Shown here: in pieces, positions 8,333 through 16,693 of the stretch | How the letters are laid out: each line of letters opens with the position of its first letter | Numbering within the stretch: the first letter of the stretch is position 1 | Source: Borreliella afzelii | Lineage (GTDB): Bacteria > Spirochaetota > Spirochaetia > Borreliales > Borreliaceae | DNA: 64,000 nt | Direction of reading: 5' to 3' | Assembly: GCF_014202295.1 (NCBI RefSeq) | Contig: NZ_JACHGM010000001.1 | Coordinates: 186,001 to 250,000, forward strand | Notes under the pieces: model-generated | What the model was told of the DNA's origin: nothing | The model's database searches: none | What the model saw: only the letters and a program-made list of their open reading frames with translations | Made by a program: the position numbers and the translations under genes

Positions 8333-10927
8333 TCACTCCTTAGTATCCTTTTTTAAATCAAAAAGTTTAAAAACATCAATTATTAATACAACTTTACCAT
8401 TACCAAGTGTAGTAGCCCCAACTATACCCGCGCTTGATGAAAATTTATCCTTAATAGGCTTTACTACAAAATCTTCTTCACCAAGAATAGAGTCTACAAC
8501 AATTGCAGTCTTTATGTTGTTAATATTAACAACTATTAAAAATTTCTCTATTAATGAATCATCTCTTGTTATATTAAAAAGTTTATCAAGCCTGAGAACA
8601 GAAATGATTTCGTCTCTTAAATTATAAACTTCATGATAATTTTCAAGTAATTTTATATCATGCTCGGTTATTCTATGAGTTTCAAGAACATTATTTAAAG
8701 GGATAACATAGGTCTCGGATCCCGACTTTACCAAAAGACCTTGTATAATCACTAATGTCAATGGTAGTTTAATCCTAAAAATTGTTCCAATACCAATTTC
8801 TGATTCTACCAAAATAGTTCCATTAAGCTTCTCAATGCTTTTTTTTACAACATCAAGACCAACGCCTCTACCTGAAAGGTCTGTCACTTGAACTGCTGTT
8901 GAAAATCCAGGAGCAAAAATTAAGTTAATAAGTTCAAAATCAGAATAAATTGCATCTTCCTTTATTGTTCCCTTTTCAATTAATTTACGCCTAATAATCT
9001 TTGGATCTATACCAATTCCGTCATCTTCAATCTCAATTGATATTACATTACCCTCATTCTTAGCACGCAAAATTATAGTACCTACTTTGTTCTTTCCCTT
9101 TTTAACTCTCTCTTCAGCTGTTTCAAGTCCATGATCCATTGAATTTCTAACACAATGCATCAAAGGATCCACAAGATCATCTATAACGGACTTATCAAGC
9201 TCAGTTTCCTCTCCTTCCATTTCAAGATTTACAAGCTTATTCAATTTCTTTGAAAGATCCCTGACAACTCTTGTAAACCTTGAAAATATATTAGATATTG
9301 GCAACATTCTAGTTTTTAAAACGCTCTCATGCAAATCTGTAATTATTCTAGATAGTCGCCCAGAAGTCATTTTGAAATTTTGAAGAAGTCTGAAAAAAGA
9401 ATTTCTCAATTCGGATATATCATTAAGAGACTTTTCCATTTTAAAATTCATCAAAGAATTAATATGTGATTCGATCTCATCTTCTAATGTTAAGCCTGCA
9501 TCTTTAAAAATTATCTTCAAATCAATTAAAAAGTTTCTCTGGAAACTTTCTTGATAATCATAAAAATAATTAAAATTATAAAACAATGTAATCATTTCTG
9601 AATTTATTTGATTATAAGATGATTTACTTATTACAGCCTCACTTACAAGATTTAATATGTAATCTATTTTTTTACTATCTATTCTAATTAAATTAACGCT
9701 AATTGGATTGTTTTTTTTAATGCTTTTATTTACTTTAGAAAGCACTTCATTGTTTTCTTTTAGACTTATATTCTTTAAAGATTCTAAATCAACATTTTCG
9801 ATTTCAAAATGACTAACAACATCGGGCAAATTAATCTTTTTAACAATACTGTCCTCACTGGCATTTGATATTAAGTAATATATAACAAAATTAAAAAACT
9901 TATCTGTCAACAACTCACTAGAATCTGGAATAGACTTGAAAATTTTTCCAAGACTTTTTAATGCTTGAAGCATTTGCAGCCCACTAATAGTAGCCATGGG
10001 ATTGTCTTTTACAAAATACAATCTAACTTTAAATAACTTTTGATTTTCAATCTCAAGCAATAAATCAGAAATCTCACTCTCTGCAAAATCAAAACTATCA
10101 TTTAAAACGGGTTTGAAATCTAAATCAACATCTTCAATCTTTCTATCTGCAAACCTTTTTAATTCTTCTTCTACATTAAATTCATCAACTAAATAGCTTG
10201 CAATTAAACTTGAAGGATCTAAACTTTTTTTCACGCCCTCTATATCTGAATATATCAGATAATAATCCACTCTTGCTAAAAATTTATTTTCAATTATTTG
10301 CTCATATTTAGGAATTGTATGTAGCACAGACCCTAAATTTTTTAAAATATTAAATATTTTTAATCCACCATTTTCAACTTCAGAATCGCTATTTGTATTA
10401 AAAATAACACTGATCCTTAAAACCTTTTGTCCAATTCCTAATCCCTCTTTTATCTCCTCAAGATCTAATTTTGAAAGATAAAAATTGTTTTTAGTTGAAT
10501 TTTCCTCAAGTCTCTTAATACAGGTTTGATCATCAATTACTAAAAATTGCTTTAATTTGCTTTTAAGATCACTTATATCATTCAAATAAATCTTGCCATC
10601 AAGACGAAGCGCAAGCATTTCCTTAATAATATCTAATGAACTTAAAAGCAAATCAACAAGAGCATTGTTTATATTTACCTTATCATCTCTAATAGCATCA
10701 AAAACATCTTCGACAATATGAGTAAAATCAGATAGCTCCATCATATCAAGAGAAGCAGAACTTCCTTTTAAAGTATGAGCTGCCCTAAATATTTCATCAA
10801 TAGTATCAGAATTATTAGGATCATCCTCTAATGACATAATATTCTCTTCAAGGATATCTACAAGATTTTGAGCTTCTTCAAAAAAAACCCCTAAAAGCTC
10901 TTCATTTTCCAAATCTAATATTTCCAT
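8333..10927 (-). CDS. cheA2: Chemotaxis histidine kinase CheA2
   Basis: This 864-residue cytoplasmic kinase autophosphorylates and passes phosphate to CheY3. Domains in order: a P1 histidine phosphotransfer domain with His51 in AAHTLKGSS; a long P2/linker region (about 150-400) containing two CheY-binding-like repeats; a P3 dimerisation helix pair; a P4 ATPase with N box HCVRNSMDHGLE and G boxes EIEDDGIGID and GRGVGLDVV; and a C-terminal P5 CheW-like domain (GSETYVIPLNNV). The P2 region seems duplicated, with similar FNxxLKxLGSxxxxIPxxEQ stretches near residues 190 and 310. The ATG at 10927 follows AGGAAATGGT. It lies downstream of flaA across a strong hairpin. CheA2 is the chemotaxis-essential CheA in B. 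burgdorferi (established). Confidence 0.95.
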   Translation of the reverse strand: MEILDLENEELLGVFFEEAQNLVDILEENIMSLEDDPNNSDTIDEIFRAAHTLKGSSASLDMMELSDFTHIVEDVFDAIRDDKVNINNALVDLLLSSLDIIKEMLALRLDGKIYLNDISDLKSKLKQFLVIDDQTCIKRLEENSTKNNFYLSKLDLEEIKEGLGIGQKVLRISVIFNTNSDSEVENGGLKIFNILKNLGSVLHTIPKYEQIIENKFLARVDYYLIYSDIEGVKKSLDPSSLIASYLVDEFNVEEELKRFADRKIEDVDLDFKPVLNDSFDFAESEISDLLLEIENQKLFKVRLYFVKDNPMATISGLQMLQALKSLGKIFKSIPDSSELLTDKFFNFVIYYLISNASEDSIVKKINLPDVVSHFEIENVDLESLKNISLKENNEVLSKVNKSIKKNNPISVNLIRIDSKKIDYILNLVSEAVISKSSYNQINSEMITLFYNFNYFYDYQESFQRNFLIDLKIIFKDAGLTLEDEIESHINSLMNFKMEKSLNDISELRNSFFRLLQNFKMTSGRLSRIITDLHESVLKTRMLPISNIFSRFTRVVRDLSKKLNKLVNLEMEGEETELDKSVIDDLVDPLMHCVRNSMDHGLETAEERVKKGKNKVGTIILRAKNEGNVISIEIEDDGIGIDPKIIRRKLIEKGTIKEDAIYSDFELINLIFAPGFSTAVQVTDLSGRGVGLDVVKKSIEKLNGTILVESEIGIGTIFRIKLPLTLVIIQGLLVKSGSETYVIPLNNVLETHRITEHDIKLLENYHEVYNLRDEIISVLRLDKLFNITRDDSLIEKFLIVVNINNIKTAIVVDSILGEEDFVVKPIKDKFSSSAGIVGATTLGNGKVVLIIDVFKLFDLKKDTKE

Positions 10928-10955
10928 ACCATTTCCTATTAAAAAACATCACATA

Positions 10956-10990
10956 TATGTGAAGCTAACCCTTTAGGCTAGCTTCACATA
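10956..10990 (-). terminator. Strong hairpin between flaA and cheA2 (attenuator or processing site)
   Basis: A perfect 12-bp inverted repeat pairs 10956-10967 (TATGTGAAGCTA) with 10979-10990 (TAGCTTCACATA) around an 11-base loop. On the minus strand it lies 11 bases after the flaA stop. It is followed about 9 bases later by a TTTTTT run and then the cheA2 ribosome binding site. This looks like a leaky terminator or an mRNA-stabilising stem that lets abundant flaA and scarcer che mRNA share one promoter. The role is inferred. Confidence 0.65.
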
Positions 10991-11001
10991 TTAATTTAAA
11001 C

Positions 11002-12027
11002 CTAATTTTCTGAAGATGATTCTTCAGGTTTATCACTCTCAACCTTTTCTATAAAGTTTTGGAAAGAACCTTCGGGCATAGAAATTTTTTCTCGAAGCTT
11101 TAAAACTCTTTTGAAAGTCTCGTGTGCCTTTAATTTGCGAAGGGATTCAGCTCCACTAGTTTCATAAACTTTAAATACAGACTCACTATCAATATCAGAA
11201 TCTATTGAAACGCTTAGCTTGTCATAAAGAACTCTCAAATCTTTCACATAAAAGATAAAATTTTGCTCTTTTGAACTATGAGATTTTGAAACTCTAAAAG
11301 CCTTAAATCTCATTTTACTTGAAGCAAGAGGATAATTGGGAACATCGTCTTTAATTATTCTAGCTGATATATTAGGAATATAGTTAGGATTTGACCAAAT
11401 CAAATCAGCCCACCCCTTAAACTTTAAAGTCCCTAAAGAATAAGCATACTCCATACCATTCATATCTTCAAATAAAACTTCAAGATCTACCTCATACCCT
11501 AAACTATAAACTGATACTTTGATCTCTTTCATGGTTTTAATGTTATCAATAAGACCTTTGCCTAAAAATTGATTTCCACTTTCCCCTGAATAAAAAGGAA
11601 TTTTAAATGGTGGCATAATCATAGCAGATGATTGAGAATAGCTTGGAAATAAAACTCTTACTCCTAAAATAGTATCACCTGCATACCTTTTGGATTCGCT
11701 CTTAACAAGAGCAGGCGCAACAACTGAATTTTTAACATAAGCTTGCAACCTTGCAGAAGGAGTAAGTAAAACACTCCAATTACTTATTCCAAGATCTACA
11801 ACCATATCTTCCGGCTTAACAATCCCAGAAGCACCTGAATAAACATAATCAACATAATTTGTAAGATCAAGTTTAGTTGAACTTGGATCTCTTGCAAGTT
11901 CAGCAAAATCTAAAACCAATTCTCCAGGCTCTGCCCTTTTAGAGCCCTCTGTTAATCCATCAGTCTCTTGAGCAAAAAGAGCAGTGGATAATAAAAAAAA
12001 TAAAATACTTTTCGCTTTCCTCTTCAT
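11002..12027 (-). CDS. flaA: Periplasmic flagellar filament outer layer protein FlaA
   Basis: This 341-residue protein is exported to the periplasm, where it is a minor sheath component of the endoflagellar filament. The longest reading frame begins at 12090, but the ATG at 12027 is chosen for two reasons. It begins a classic signal peptide (MKRKAKSILFFLLSTALFAQ), and AAGGAG sits 9 bases upstream (12037-12042). The mature part begins near ETDGLTEG and contains FlaA-type segments such as SNWSVLLTPSARLQAYV and GWADLIWSNPNYI. It is the first gene of the flaA-che operon and follows the GerMN-like gene by about 80 bases. Expression in Borrelia is reported to be sigma-70 dependent (established). 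Confidence 0.95.
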   Translation of the reverse strand: MKRKAKSILFFLLSTALFAQETDGLTEGSKRAEPGELVLDFAELARDPSSTKLDLTNYVDYVYSGASGIVKPEDMVVDLGISNWSVLLTPSARLQAYVKNSVVAPALVKSESKRYAGDTILGVRVLFPSYSQSSAMIMPPFKIPFYSGESGNQFLGKGLIDNIKTMKEIKVSVYSLGYEVDLEVLFEDMNGMEYAYSLGTLKFKGWADLIWSNPNYIPNISARIIKDDVPNYPLASSKMRFKAFRVSKSHSSKEQNFIFYVKDLRVLYDKLSVSIDSDIDSESVFKVYETSGAESLRKLKAHETFKRVLKLREKISMPEGSFQNFIEKVESDKPEESSSEN

Positions 12028-12082
12028 GTAAACCAACTCCTTATATATAAATCTTTTATAAAATTTTCGTTTTTTAATTGCC

Positions 12083-12113
12083 ATTATCATTAAATTAAAA
12101 TTAAATTTATCAA
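12083..12113 (-). promoter_or_regulatory. Candidate flaA operon promoter
   Basis: On the minus strand TTGATA (12108-12113) overlaps the stop codon of the preceding gene. GATAAT (12083-12088) follows after a 19-base spacer, which is longer than ideal. The spot, about 55 bases upstream of the flaA start, fits a housekeeping promoter. The spacer makes the exact boxes uncertain. Confidence 0.35.
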
Positions 12114-12661
12114 TTTTGCTCCTTTAGCATACACCCTTCAACAAGAATAACAAGCTTTTTTACCCTACTAGGATGGTTAAAACGTATTGTTTTTATTAAA
12201 GCCGTAGCAAAAAGATTAACCTTAACATCAAAAGATTCATAAGATTCATTATAATCACCGTTATTAAAAGAATCATAAAATTCCTTTGAAAGATTTATGT
12301 AATAAATTCCATTTTTTAAAAAAGAATACAAAAATCTTACATCGCTTAATAAAAACCCAAAAGACAACCCTTCATTGCTCCCTAAAAGGAAATCTTTTAC
12401 TAAAAGATCTAAATTATCTTTCAAATTTTTTTCATCTCTTAAATACCTTAAATTAACGATAAACCCCTTGCTAGAGTAAAAATAAAAAACCTTTCTTGAA
12501 AAAAGATTGTCATAATTTAAAAAAACCATACAAATAGAAAACAAAAAGCTTGCTGCCAAAGCCCCTAAAAGCAACCTAAAAATATACTCTTTTTTCAAAT
12601 TAAAAAATTTATAAATCATCGCATTATACTTAAAAAATATATCCGAAATATTATTTTTCAT
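12110..12661 (-). CDS. Membrane-anchored GerMN-domain-like protein
   Basis: This 183-residue protein has a short cytoplasmic N-terminus and one membrane span (FRLLLGALAASFLFSICMVF, about residues 29-48); the rest is extracytoplasmic. The extracytoplasmic part reads like a GerMN domain: LLVKDFLLGSNEG (the usual Ll.GP position), GIYYINLSKEFYDSF (strand ending in the vdlS.eF motif), then a helix and RVKKLVILVEG (the kV.ilvdG motif). GerMN domains occur in envelope proteins of sporulators and other bacteria, often near cell-wall hydrolases. Here the gene overlaps the end of an N-acetylmuramoyl-L-alanine amidase gene by 11 bases, which supports a cell-wall role. The domain call is by eye; the ribosome binding site is weak. 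Confidence 0.6.
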   Translation of the reverse strand: MKNNISDIFFKYNAMIYKFFNLKKEYIFRLLLGALAASFLFSICMVFLNYDNLFSRKVFYFYSSKGFIVNLRYLRDEKNLKDNLDLLVKDFLLGSNEGLSFGFLLSDVRFLYSFLKNGIYYINLSKEFYDSFNNGDYNESYESFDVKVNLFATALIKTIRFNHPSRVKKLVILVEGCMLKEQN

Positions 12662-13679
12662 AAAAATTTATAAATTCCATCAAAGATTTAAGTATTAGGA
12701 TATTAAACTTGCTCATGTAATTATAATCCAAAATCAATTTAGCATCTAAAATATTGGACAAAAACCCCATTTCAATCAATACAGCAGGCATACTGCTATT
12801 TTTTATTACAAACCATTGTTCTTCTCTAATTGGCCTAATATTAGTTTCACTTAACTCACTTTTAAATACTTTATACAAAATTTCAGCCAATCTTTTCGAT
12901 TCATATTTATATTTAATATCTAGTATATCATTAAGCTCGCTTAAGTATCTATTACCTTTAATATCATACCCCTTAAAATCTTTAATAACCTCTCTTTTCG
13001 AATCTTCAGGAAGATACCAAAACTCAACCCCTCTAGCTTCATTATTTGGAGCATCATTAGCATGTATGGATAAAAATATAACATTATTTGGAAAATTTGG
13101 CTTTATTGCATTTGCAAATTCCGATCGCTCTTTTAAAGTTAAAAAAACGTCATTTATACGAGTTAGCAAAATATTTTTATTTACAAAATAATTACTTAAA
13201 ATTTTAGACAAATATATAGAATAAGTTAATGCAAAATCTTTTTCTTGAAGCACAACATCGTAACCATTTATCTTTAAAGTCACAACCGCACCAGCATCAT
13301 GACCACCATGTCCAGGATCAATGATTATCGAAGTGATTCTGGGTTTATTATAACTTTTAAGAGAACTGAAATAATTTTCAATTTGTTTTAATACCTTTTG
13401 GCTTATTAAAATTTCTCCACGAATGTCAATAATTGGATCTACAAACATATAATAACCAGAAGATGTCAGAGCATATTCAAAACCTACCCTAAACTTCAAA
13501 TATCCTTTATCATTTTCAATTGTAAAAACATCATTTTCAATGTTAAAATCAAACTTAAAAACATTAGCATCAAAAAAATCAAGAACATTTAAGTAATCAG
13601 AAGTATTAGAATATAAGCTTAAATATGAAAACAAAAACAAATCAATCAATAATATCATTTTCCCAAAGTTCGATGGCAC
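12651..13679 (-). CDS. N-acetylmuramoyl-L-alanine amidase (Amidase_3)
   Basis: This exported zinc amidase cleaves the bond between MurNAc and L-Ala in peptidoglycan. The catalytic domain spans about residues 115-340: zinc His in IIIDPGHGGHDAGA, zinc Glu in LQEKDFALTYS, second zinc His in FLSIHANDAP, and catalytic Glu in VLIEMGFLSN. The N-terminus has a signal segment (MILLIDLFLFSYLSLYSN). I keep the GTG start at 13679 because AAAGGAG lies 9 bases upstream, although an ATG at 13658 would give a cleaner signal peptide. It overlaps the glycosyltransferase-like gene before it and the GerMN-like gene after it, forming an envelope gene cluster just upstream of the motility operon. It probably acts in cell separation or flagellar insertion (inference). 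Confidence 0.9.
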   Translation of the reverse strand: MPSNFGKMILLIDLFLFSYLSLYSNTSDYLNVLDFFDANVFKFDFNIENDVFTIENDKGYLKFRVGFEYALTSSGYYMFVDPIIDIRGEILISQKVLKQIENYFSSLKSYNKPRITSIIIDPGHGGHDAGAVVTLKINGYDVVLQEKDFALTYSIYLSKILSNYFVNKNILLTRINDVFLTLKERSEFANAIKPNFPNNVIFLSIHANDAPNNEARGVEFWYLPEDSKREVIKDFKGYDIKGNRYLSELNDILDIKYKYESKRLAEILYKVFKSELSETNIRPIREEQWFVIKNSSMPAVLIEMGFLSNILDAKLILDYNYMSKFNILILKSLMEFINFYEK

Positions 13680-14601
13680 TCTTTAAGTCTCCTTTGAATC
13701 TTAAGCTATTTTTAGTAATCTCACCTTTTATTTCCTTAAACTCTTTTTGGAAAAGAAAAGGATTAATTTTGTATTTTAAACAAATTTTACAAAACCTCAA
13801 AAAAGAAAAAACAACACCATTTCCAACAAAAATTGGGACATAATTCTTAAGCAAAAAAATTAAAAAACTTTTATTTTTGGTCAAATTTTCCGGCGAATTT
13901 AATGCAGTATACTGGATTCTCAGCTTTCTATAAATATAAACATGTTCTCCAAAATAAATAGCTCTTAGTCCAAAATCTATTCTTTGAAAATATTCATTTT
14001 GAATCCTTCCGTCAAAACCTCCAAGCTGTAAAAACTTCTCTTTAGAATAAAGTCCACAATAATCCATGGTAATCAAAGTTTTTTCATAGTCTTTCTCAGA
14101 ATTTACTAAAATTACCTTAAACTTTTGCTGTTTATCTATGCTGGGAAGAAAAATTGAAGGGATTATCTCCTCTTCTTTATCGAAAAATTCACCACCAACA
14201 AGAAGAACATTTTTTTTGACTATTTCATCAAATATATTTGGAATCCAAAAAGGATTTAACAAGTACATATCACTTTGCAAAACAAAAACAAAATCACAGC
14301 TGGATTCTTTCATTGCTAAATTAACCTTTTCTCCAGAATTCAAATCATCAGAGAGTAAAATAAATTTTAACTTATCATAACTTTCTGAGATAAACTGCAA
14401 AGAACTTCTATTGCTCTGTTTTTCAATTGAAATTATTTCTCTTATAAAGTCAAAATTGGATAAAAATTCAAACAAATCTTCTCTAAAAATTTTTGTTCCT
14501 CTGCTCAATATTACAAAAGAAATTCCAAAAGAAGATTTTTGTGAATAATTATTTTTAGATTGAATAACAGTATATGAATAGCCGCTATCTTGAAGACGCA
14601 T
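13642..14601 (-). CDS. Glycosyltransferase family 2-like protein
   Basis: This 319-residue cytoplasmic protein has a GT-A-like N-terminal half. It opens with an SFGISFVILSRGTKIF strand, continues with substrate-region stretches (KLKFILLSDDLNSGEKVNLAM), and has FVLQSDMYLLNPFW in the place of the usual DxD motif. Here the metal-binding motif reads Q-S-D, so it is only partly conserved. The second half includes GGFDGRIQNEYFQRIDFGLR, similar to the acceptor-side G-G-F-D/E motif of GT2 enzymes. The donor and acceptor are unknown. The gene begins a minus-strand run through the amidase, GerMN-like protein and flaA, overlapping the amidase gene by 38 bases. Its start region overlaps nothing on the plus strand if the lipoprotein gene begins at 14677. 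Confidence 0.7.
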   Translation of the reverse strand: MRLQDSGYSYTVIQSKNNYSQKSSFGISFVILSRGTKIFREDLFEFLSNFDFIREIISIEKQSNRSSLQFISESYDKLKFILLSDDLNSGEKVNLAMKESSCDFVFVLQSDMYLLNPFWIPNIFDEIVKKNVLLVGGEFFDKEEEIIPSIFLPSIDKQQKFKVILVNSEKDYEKTLITMDYCGLYSKEKFLQLGGFDGRIQNEYFQRIDFGLRAIYFGEHVYIYRKLRIQYTALNSPENLTKNKSFLIFLLKNYVPIFVGNGVVFSFLRFCKICLKYKINPFLFQKEFKEIKGEITKNSLRFKGDLKSAIELWENDIID

Positions 14602-14676
14602 AAATTACTTTTAAAATCCTCACAATTAAATTATAATAATCATATGTCAAATAATACAATGTTAATTCCAAGAATA

Positions 14677-15333
14677 ATGAATATTAATGCATTATTCTAT
14701 AGCACGATTATTATCATTTTTACACTCATTTCTTGCAGCCACAAGAATATACAGTATGACAAGAGAATTAAAAAATTTTTAGATAAAAACAAAATTGAAT
14801 ATAAAATAGACTCAGAGAATGACTTTATAGCATTTAAAAACATAAACAATAACGAAAGAGAAGAAGTAATTATTAGATCAAGACTAAACTCATATAAAAA
14901 TTCAAAAATAAGAGAAATATTTGGAATTGTCAAAGTATTTGATGTAAATACACAAAAAATTAAAGAAATATCTGATTCTCTTATGAGCGACAGCTATAAT
15001 AACAGAGTACTTGGATCGTGGGAGATTATTCATAATGCAGAAAGAGGAATTAACTCTTTAGTATATATTGTAAAAGCAGAAGAATTTGCAAGTGAAACGC
15101 TTTTGCTTGATGCAATTGACGAAATCGCCTCAACAATAACTATTTTCAAAAAAATAATAACAACCAATAACGAAAACATTGATAATAATGAAACAAATAA
15201 CAATGCAAATAAAGCATCAAGTGATCAGACCGCTTTAAAGCAAGAAAAAGCAAATTCAACAAAAGAATCTAATAAAAATGAACTTAAAGAAGATCAAATC
15301 GAAGAAGAACTTCAAGAAATTAAAGCCCAATAA
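14677..15333 (+). CDS. Uncharacterised lipoprotein with low-complexity C-terminus
   Basis: The open frame extends back to 14590, but I place the start at the ATG at 14677. From there the product begins MNINALFYSTIIIIFTLISCS, a 19-residue signal peptide ending in a lipobox (LISC) with Cys20 as the lipidated residue. The upstream ribosome binding site is weak, and ATGs at 14644 and 14659 are alternatives. The folded part (about residues 25-165) contains LGSWEIIHNAERGINSLVYIVKAEEF. The last 50 residues are Asn-, Lys- and Glu-rich and probably disordered. It is convergent with the DUF192 gene, 8 bases apart. The family is not recognised; the envelope location is a prediction from the lipobox. Confidence 0.75.
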   Translation: MNINALFYSTIIIIFTLISCSHKNIQYDKRIKKFLDKNKIEYKIDSENDFIAFKNINNNEREEVIIRSRLNSYKNSKIREIFGIVKVFDVNTQKIKEISDSLMSDSYNNRVLGSWEIIHNAERGINSLVYIVKAEEFASETLLLDAIDEIASTITIFKKIITTNNENIDNNETNNNANKASSDQTALKQEKANSTKESNKNELKEDQIEEELQEIKAQ

Positions 15334-15341
15334 TTTCAAAA

Positions 15342-15791
15342 TCATTCTACTGATAAAGAATTAATATCAAAGCAAAAATGCACTTTATCACCTATTTTTA
15401 TTTGAAATTTAGAAAATGAGCCTCTTGGAAGCTCAAGAGCATACTTTACTTTATAAAAAGAATTAACACTTGCCCTAGAGTATGGTTCTAAATCATAAAT
15501 CTCTTTAATAATTCCATTTGCATCAATGTAGGCTATTTCAAGGGGTAAAGGTGTATTTTCCATCCAAAAAGATAAATTTTGTTCTTTTTTAAAAACAAAA
15601 AGCATTCCATTTCCATATTCAACTTTTTCAGTGCCCATATAACCTTTTGCCCTATCAAATTCATTAGCTGCTATTTTTACAAAAAACTTGACCCTGTTTA
15701 TTACAACTTTTTTATCATAAAAATGATCGGCAAAAGATAAAAAAGACATCGACAAAACTAAACATAAAAAACGTTTTAAAATTTTTTCCAA
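15342..15791 (-). CDS. DUF192-family exported protein
   Basis: This 149-residue protein starts with a signal peptide (KRFLCLVLSMSFLSFADH). It then shows the DUF192 (PF02643) pattern: an early VKIAANEFDRAKGYMGTEKV segment, followed by GNGMLFVFKKEQNLSFWMENT and LPLEIAYIDANGII. The family is a small beta-barrel-like fold of unknown biochemical role that is usually secreted in bacteria. It is transcribed away from the lipoprotein gene and is followed by, but not overlapped with, its neighbour 20 bases upstream. It may form a minus-strand unit with the two genes at 15811-16587. No catalytic residues can be named for this family. Confidence 0.8.
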   Translation of the reverse strand: MEKILKRFLCLVLSMSFLSFADHFYDKKVVINRVKFFVKIAANEFDRAKGYMGTEKVEYGNGMLFVFKKEQNLSFWMENTPLPLEIAYIDANGIIKEIYDLEPYSRASVNSFYKVKYALELPRGSFSKFQIKIGDKVHFCFDINSLSVE

Positions 15792-15810
15792 TTATCAACC
15801 TTATTAAAAA

Positions 15811-16221
15811 TCATTTATTATAATTTACAATATAAGATTTTAAAGTCATTCTTAAAATATTTTTATTTAAAATAATAATATACTCACCAAGATCCCATAA
15901 ATAATTTAAAGGTGTTACCAATGTAGCCTCGCCAAACTTTTTCTTTACCTCAATAAAAATTGAATACTGGGATATTAATTTTTTATCAAAAACAAAAGTG
16001 TATGAAAACATTTTATTTTTGTCAAAATTAAAAACAGCATATTTTAAATGAGTTTTAGCAATAAATTGCAAAGTCTGTTTTCTAGCATAAGGAAATTCAA
16101 CTTCTTCAACATCATAATAAAAAATAGTGCTCTTGAGAACATTGTCTTTAACAGACTCCATACTAGAACCCATAACAAAAGATGTAAAAATAGAAAATAA
16201 GTAATAAACTGTAATACCCAT
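15811..16221 (-). CDS. Uncharacterised small exported or membrane protein
   Basis: The 136-residue product starts with MGITVYYLFSIFTSFVMGSSM, which can act as a signal peptide or a single membrane anchor. A compact beta-rich remainder follows (YAVFNFDKNKMFSYTFVFDK and LWDLGEYIIILNKNIL). The ATG at 16221 has AAAGG 6 bases upstream, inside the end of the zinc-ribbon gene, so the two are probably co-translated. I recognise no family. A second, longer-looking frame in the same stretch is a shadow, because it lacks a ribosome binding site and any sensible composition. Confidence 0.65.
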   Translation of the reverse strand: MGITVYYLFSIFTSFVMGSSMESVKDNVLKSTIFYYDVEEVEFPYARKQTLQFIAKTHLKYAVFNFDKNKMFSYTFVFDKKLISQYSIFIEVKKKFGEATLVTPLNYLWDLGEYIIILNKNILRMTLKSYIVNYNK

Positions 16222-16230
16222 ACAAAGCCT

Positions 16231-16587
16231 TTAACCATAAACAATATAAAGAAAAAGTATAACAAATAAAAAACTTGAAAATAAATATAGTAAAATATTC
16301 ACATTAACCCCAAAATGGAAAAGCCTTATAAAGACTTTAGAAACTACTCCATCACTCGCCATTCTTGCTCTTTCTTTTCTTTTAAAGGGCTTTTCTTTAA
16401 GCTCTTGAAAAGGGCTATAGTGACAATTAGGGCAGCCCTCTCCAAAGGCAGAAACTGGACCTACATGCCGACAATTTGGACATTCGATATCACCAAGCTT
16501 AGCAGCACAGTTAGGGCAAATAGTCCTATTAAGTCCAACTTTTTCACCACATTGCTCGCAAAAAACTTCAAAATTTACCTTTGCCAA
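16231..16587 (-). CDS. Zinc-ribbon protein with C-terminal membrane anchor
   Basis: This 118-residue protein carries two closely spaced zinc-ribbon units: CEQCGEKVGLNRTICPNC, then CPNCRHVGPVSAFGEGCPNC. All eight cysteines are present in CxxC pairs, so two zinc ions are expected. A Lys/Arg-rich segment follows, and the protein ends in one hydrophobic helix (ILLYLFSSFLFVILFLYIV), giving a tail-anchored layout with the ribbons in the cytoplasm. The frame is open to a TTG at 16602. However, a GAGGAA ribosome binding site (16595-16600) lies 7 bases before the TTG at 16587, which I use as the start. Its role is unknown; such proteins are often regulatory or adaptor-like. Confidence 0.72.
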   Translation of the reverse strand: MAKVNFEVFCEQCGEKVGLNRTICPNCAAKLGDIECPNCRHVGPVSAFGEGCPNCHYSPFQELKEKPFKRKERARMASDGVVSKVFIRLFHFGVNVNILLYLFSSFLFVILFLYIVYG

Positions 16588-16693
16588 ACGAAAATTCCTC
16601 AAATTTTATTTAAAAATAAAGCATATAAAATACTATATAATTAATTATAATAAAAAAATGAATGAATATCACATATTTAAGGAATGCTAAAAC

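Noticed and set aside
12028-12090. Longer flaA start at 12090
   Set aside because: It would put 21 basic residues ahead of a perfect signal peptide, and a strong ribosome binding site lies at 12037-12042 for the ATG at 12027.
16044-16265. 73-codon minus-strand frame overlapping the small exported protein gene
   Set aside because: Same strand, different frame, Phe/Leu-only composition and no ribosome binding site; the adjacent frame has one.
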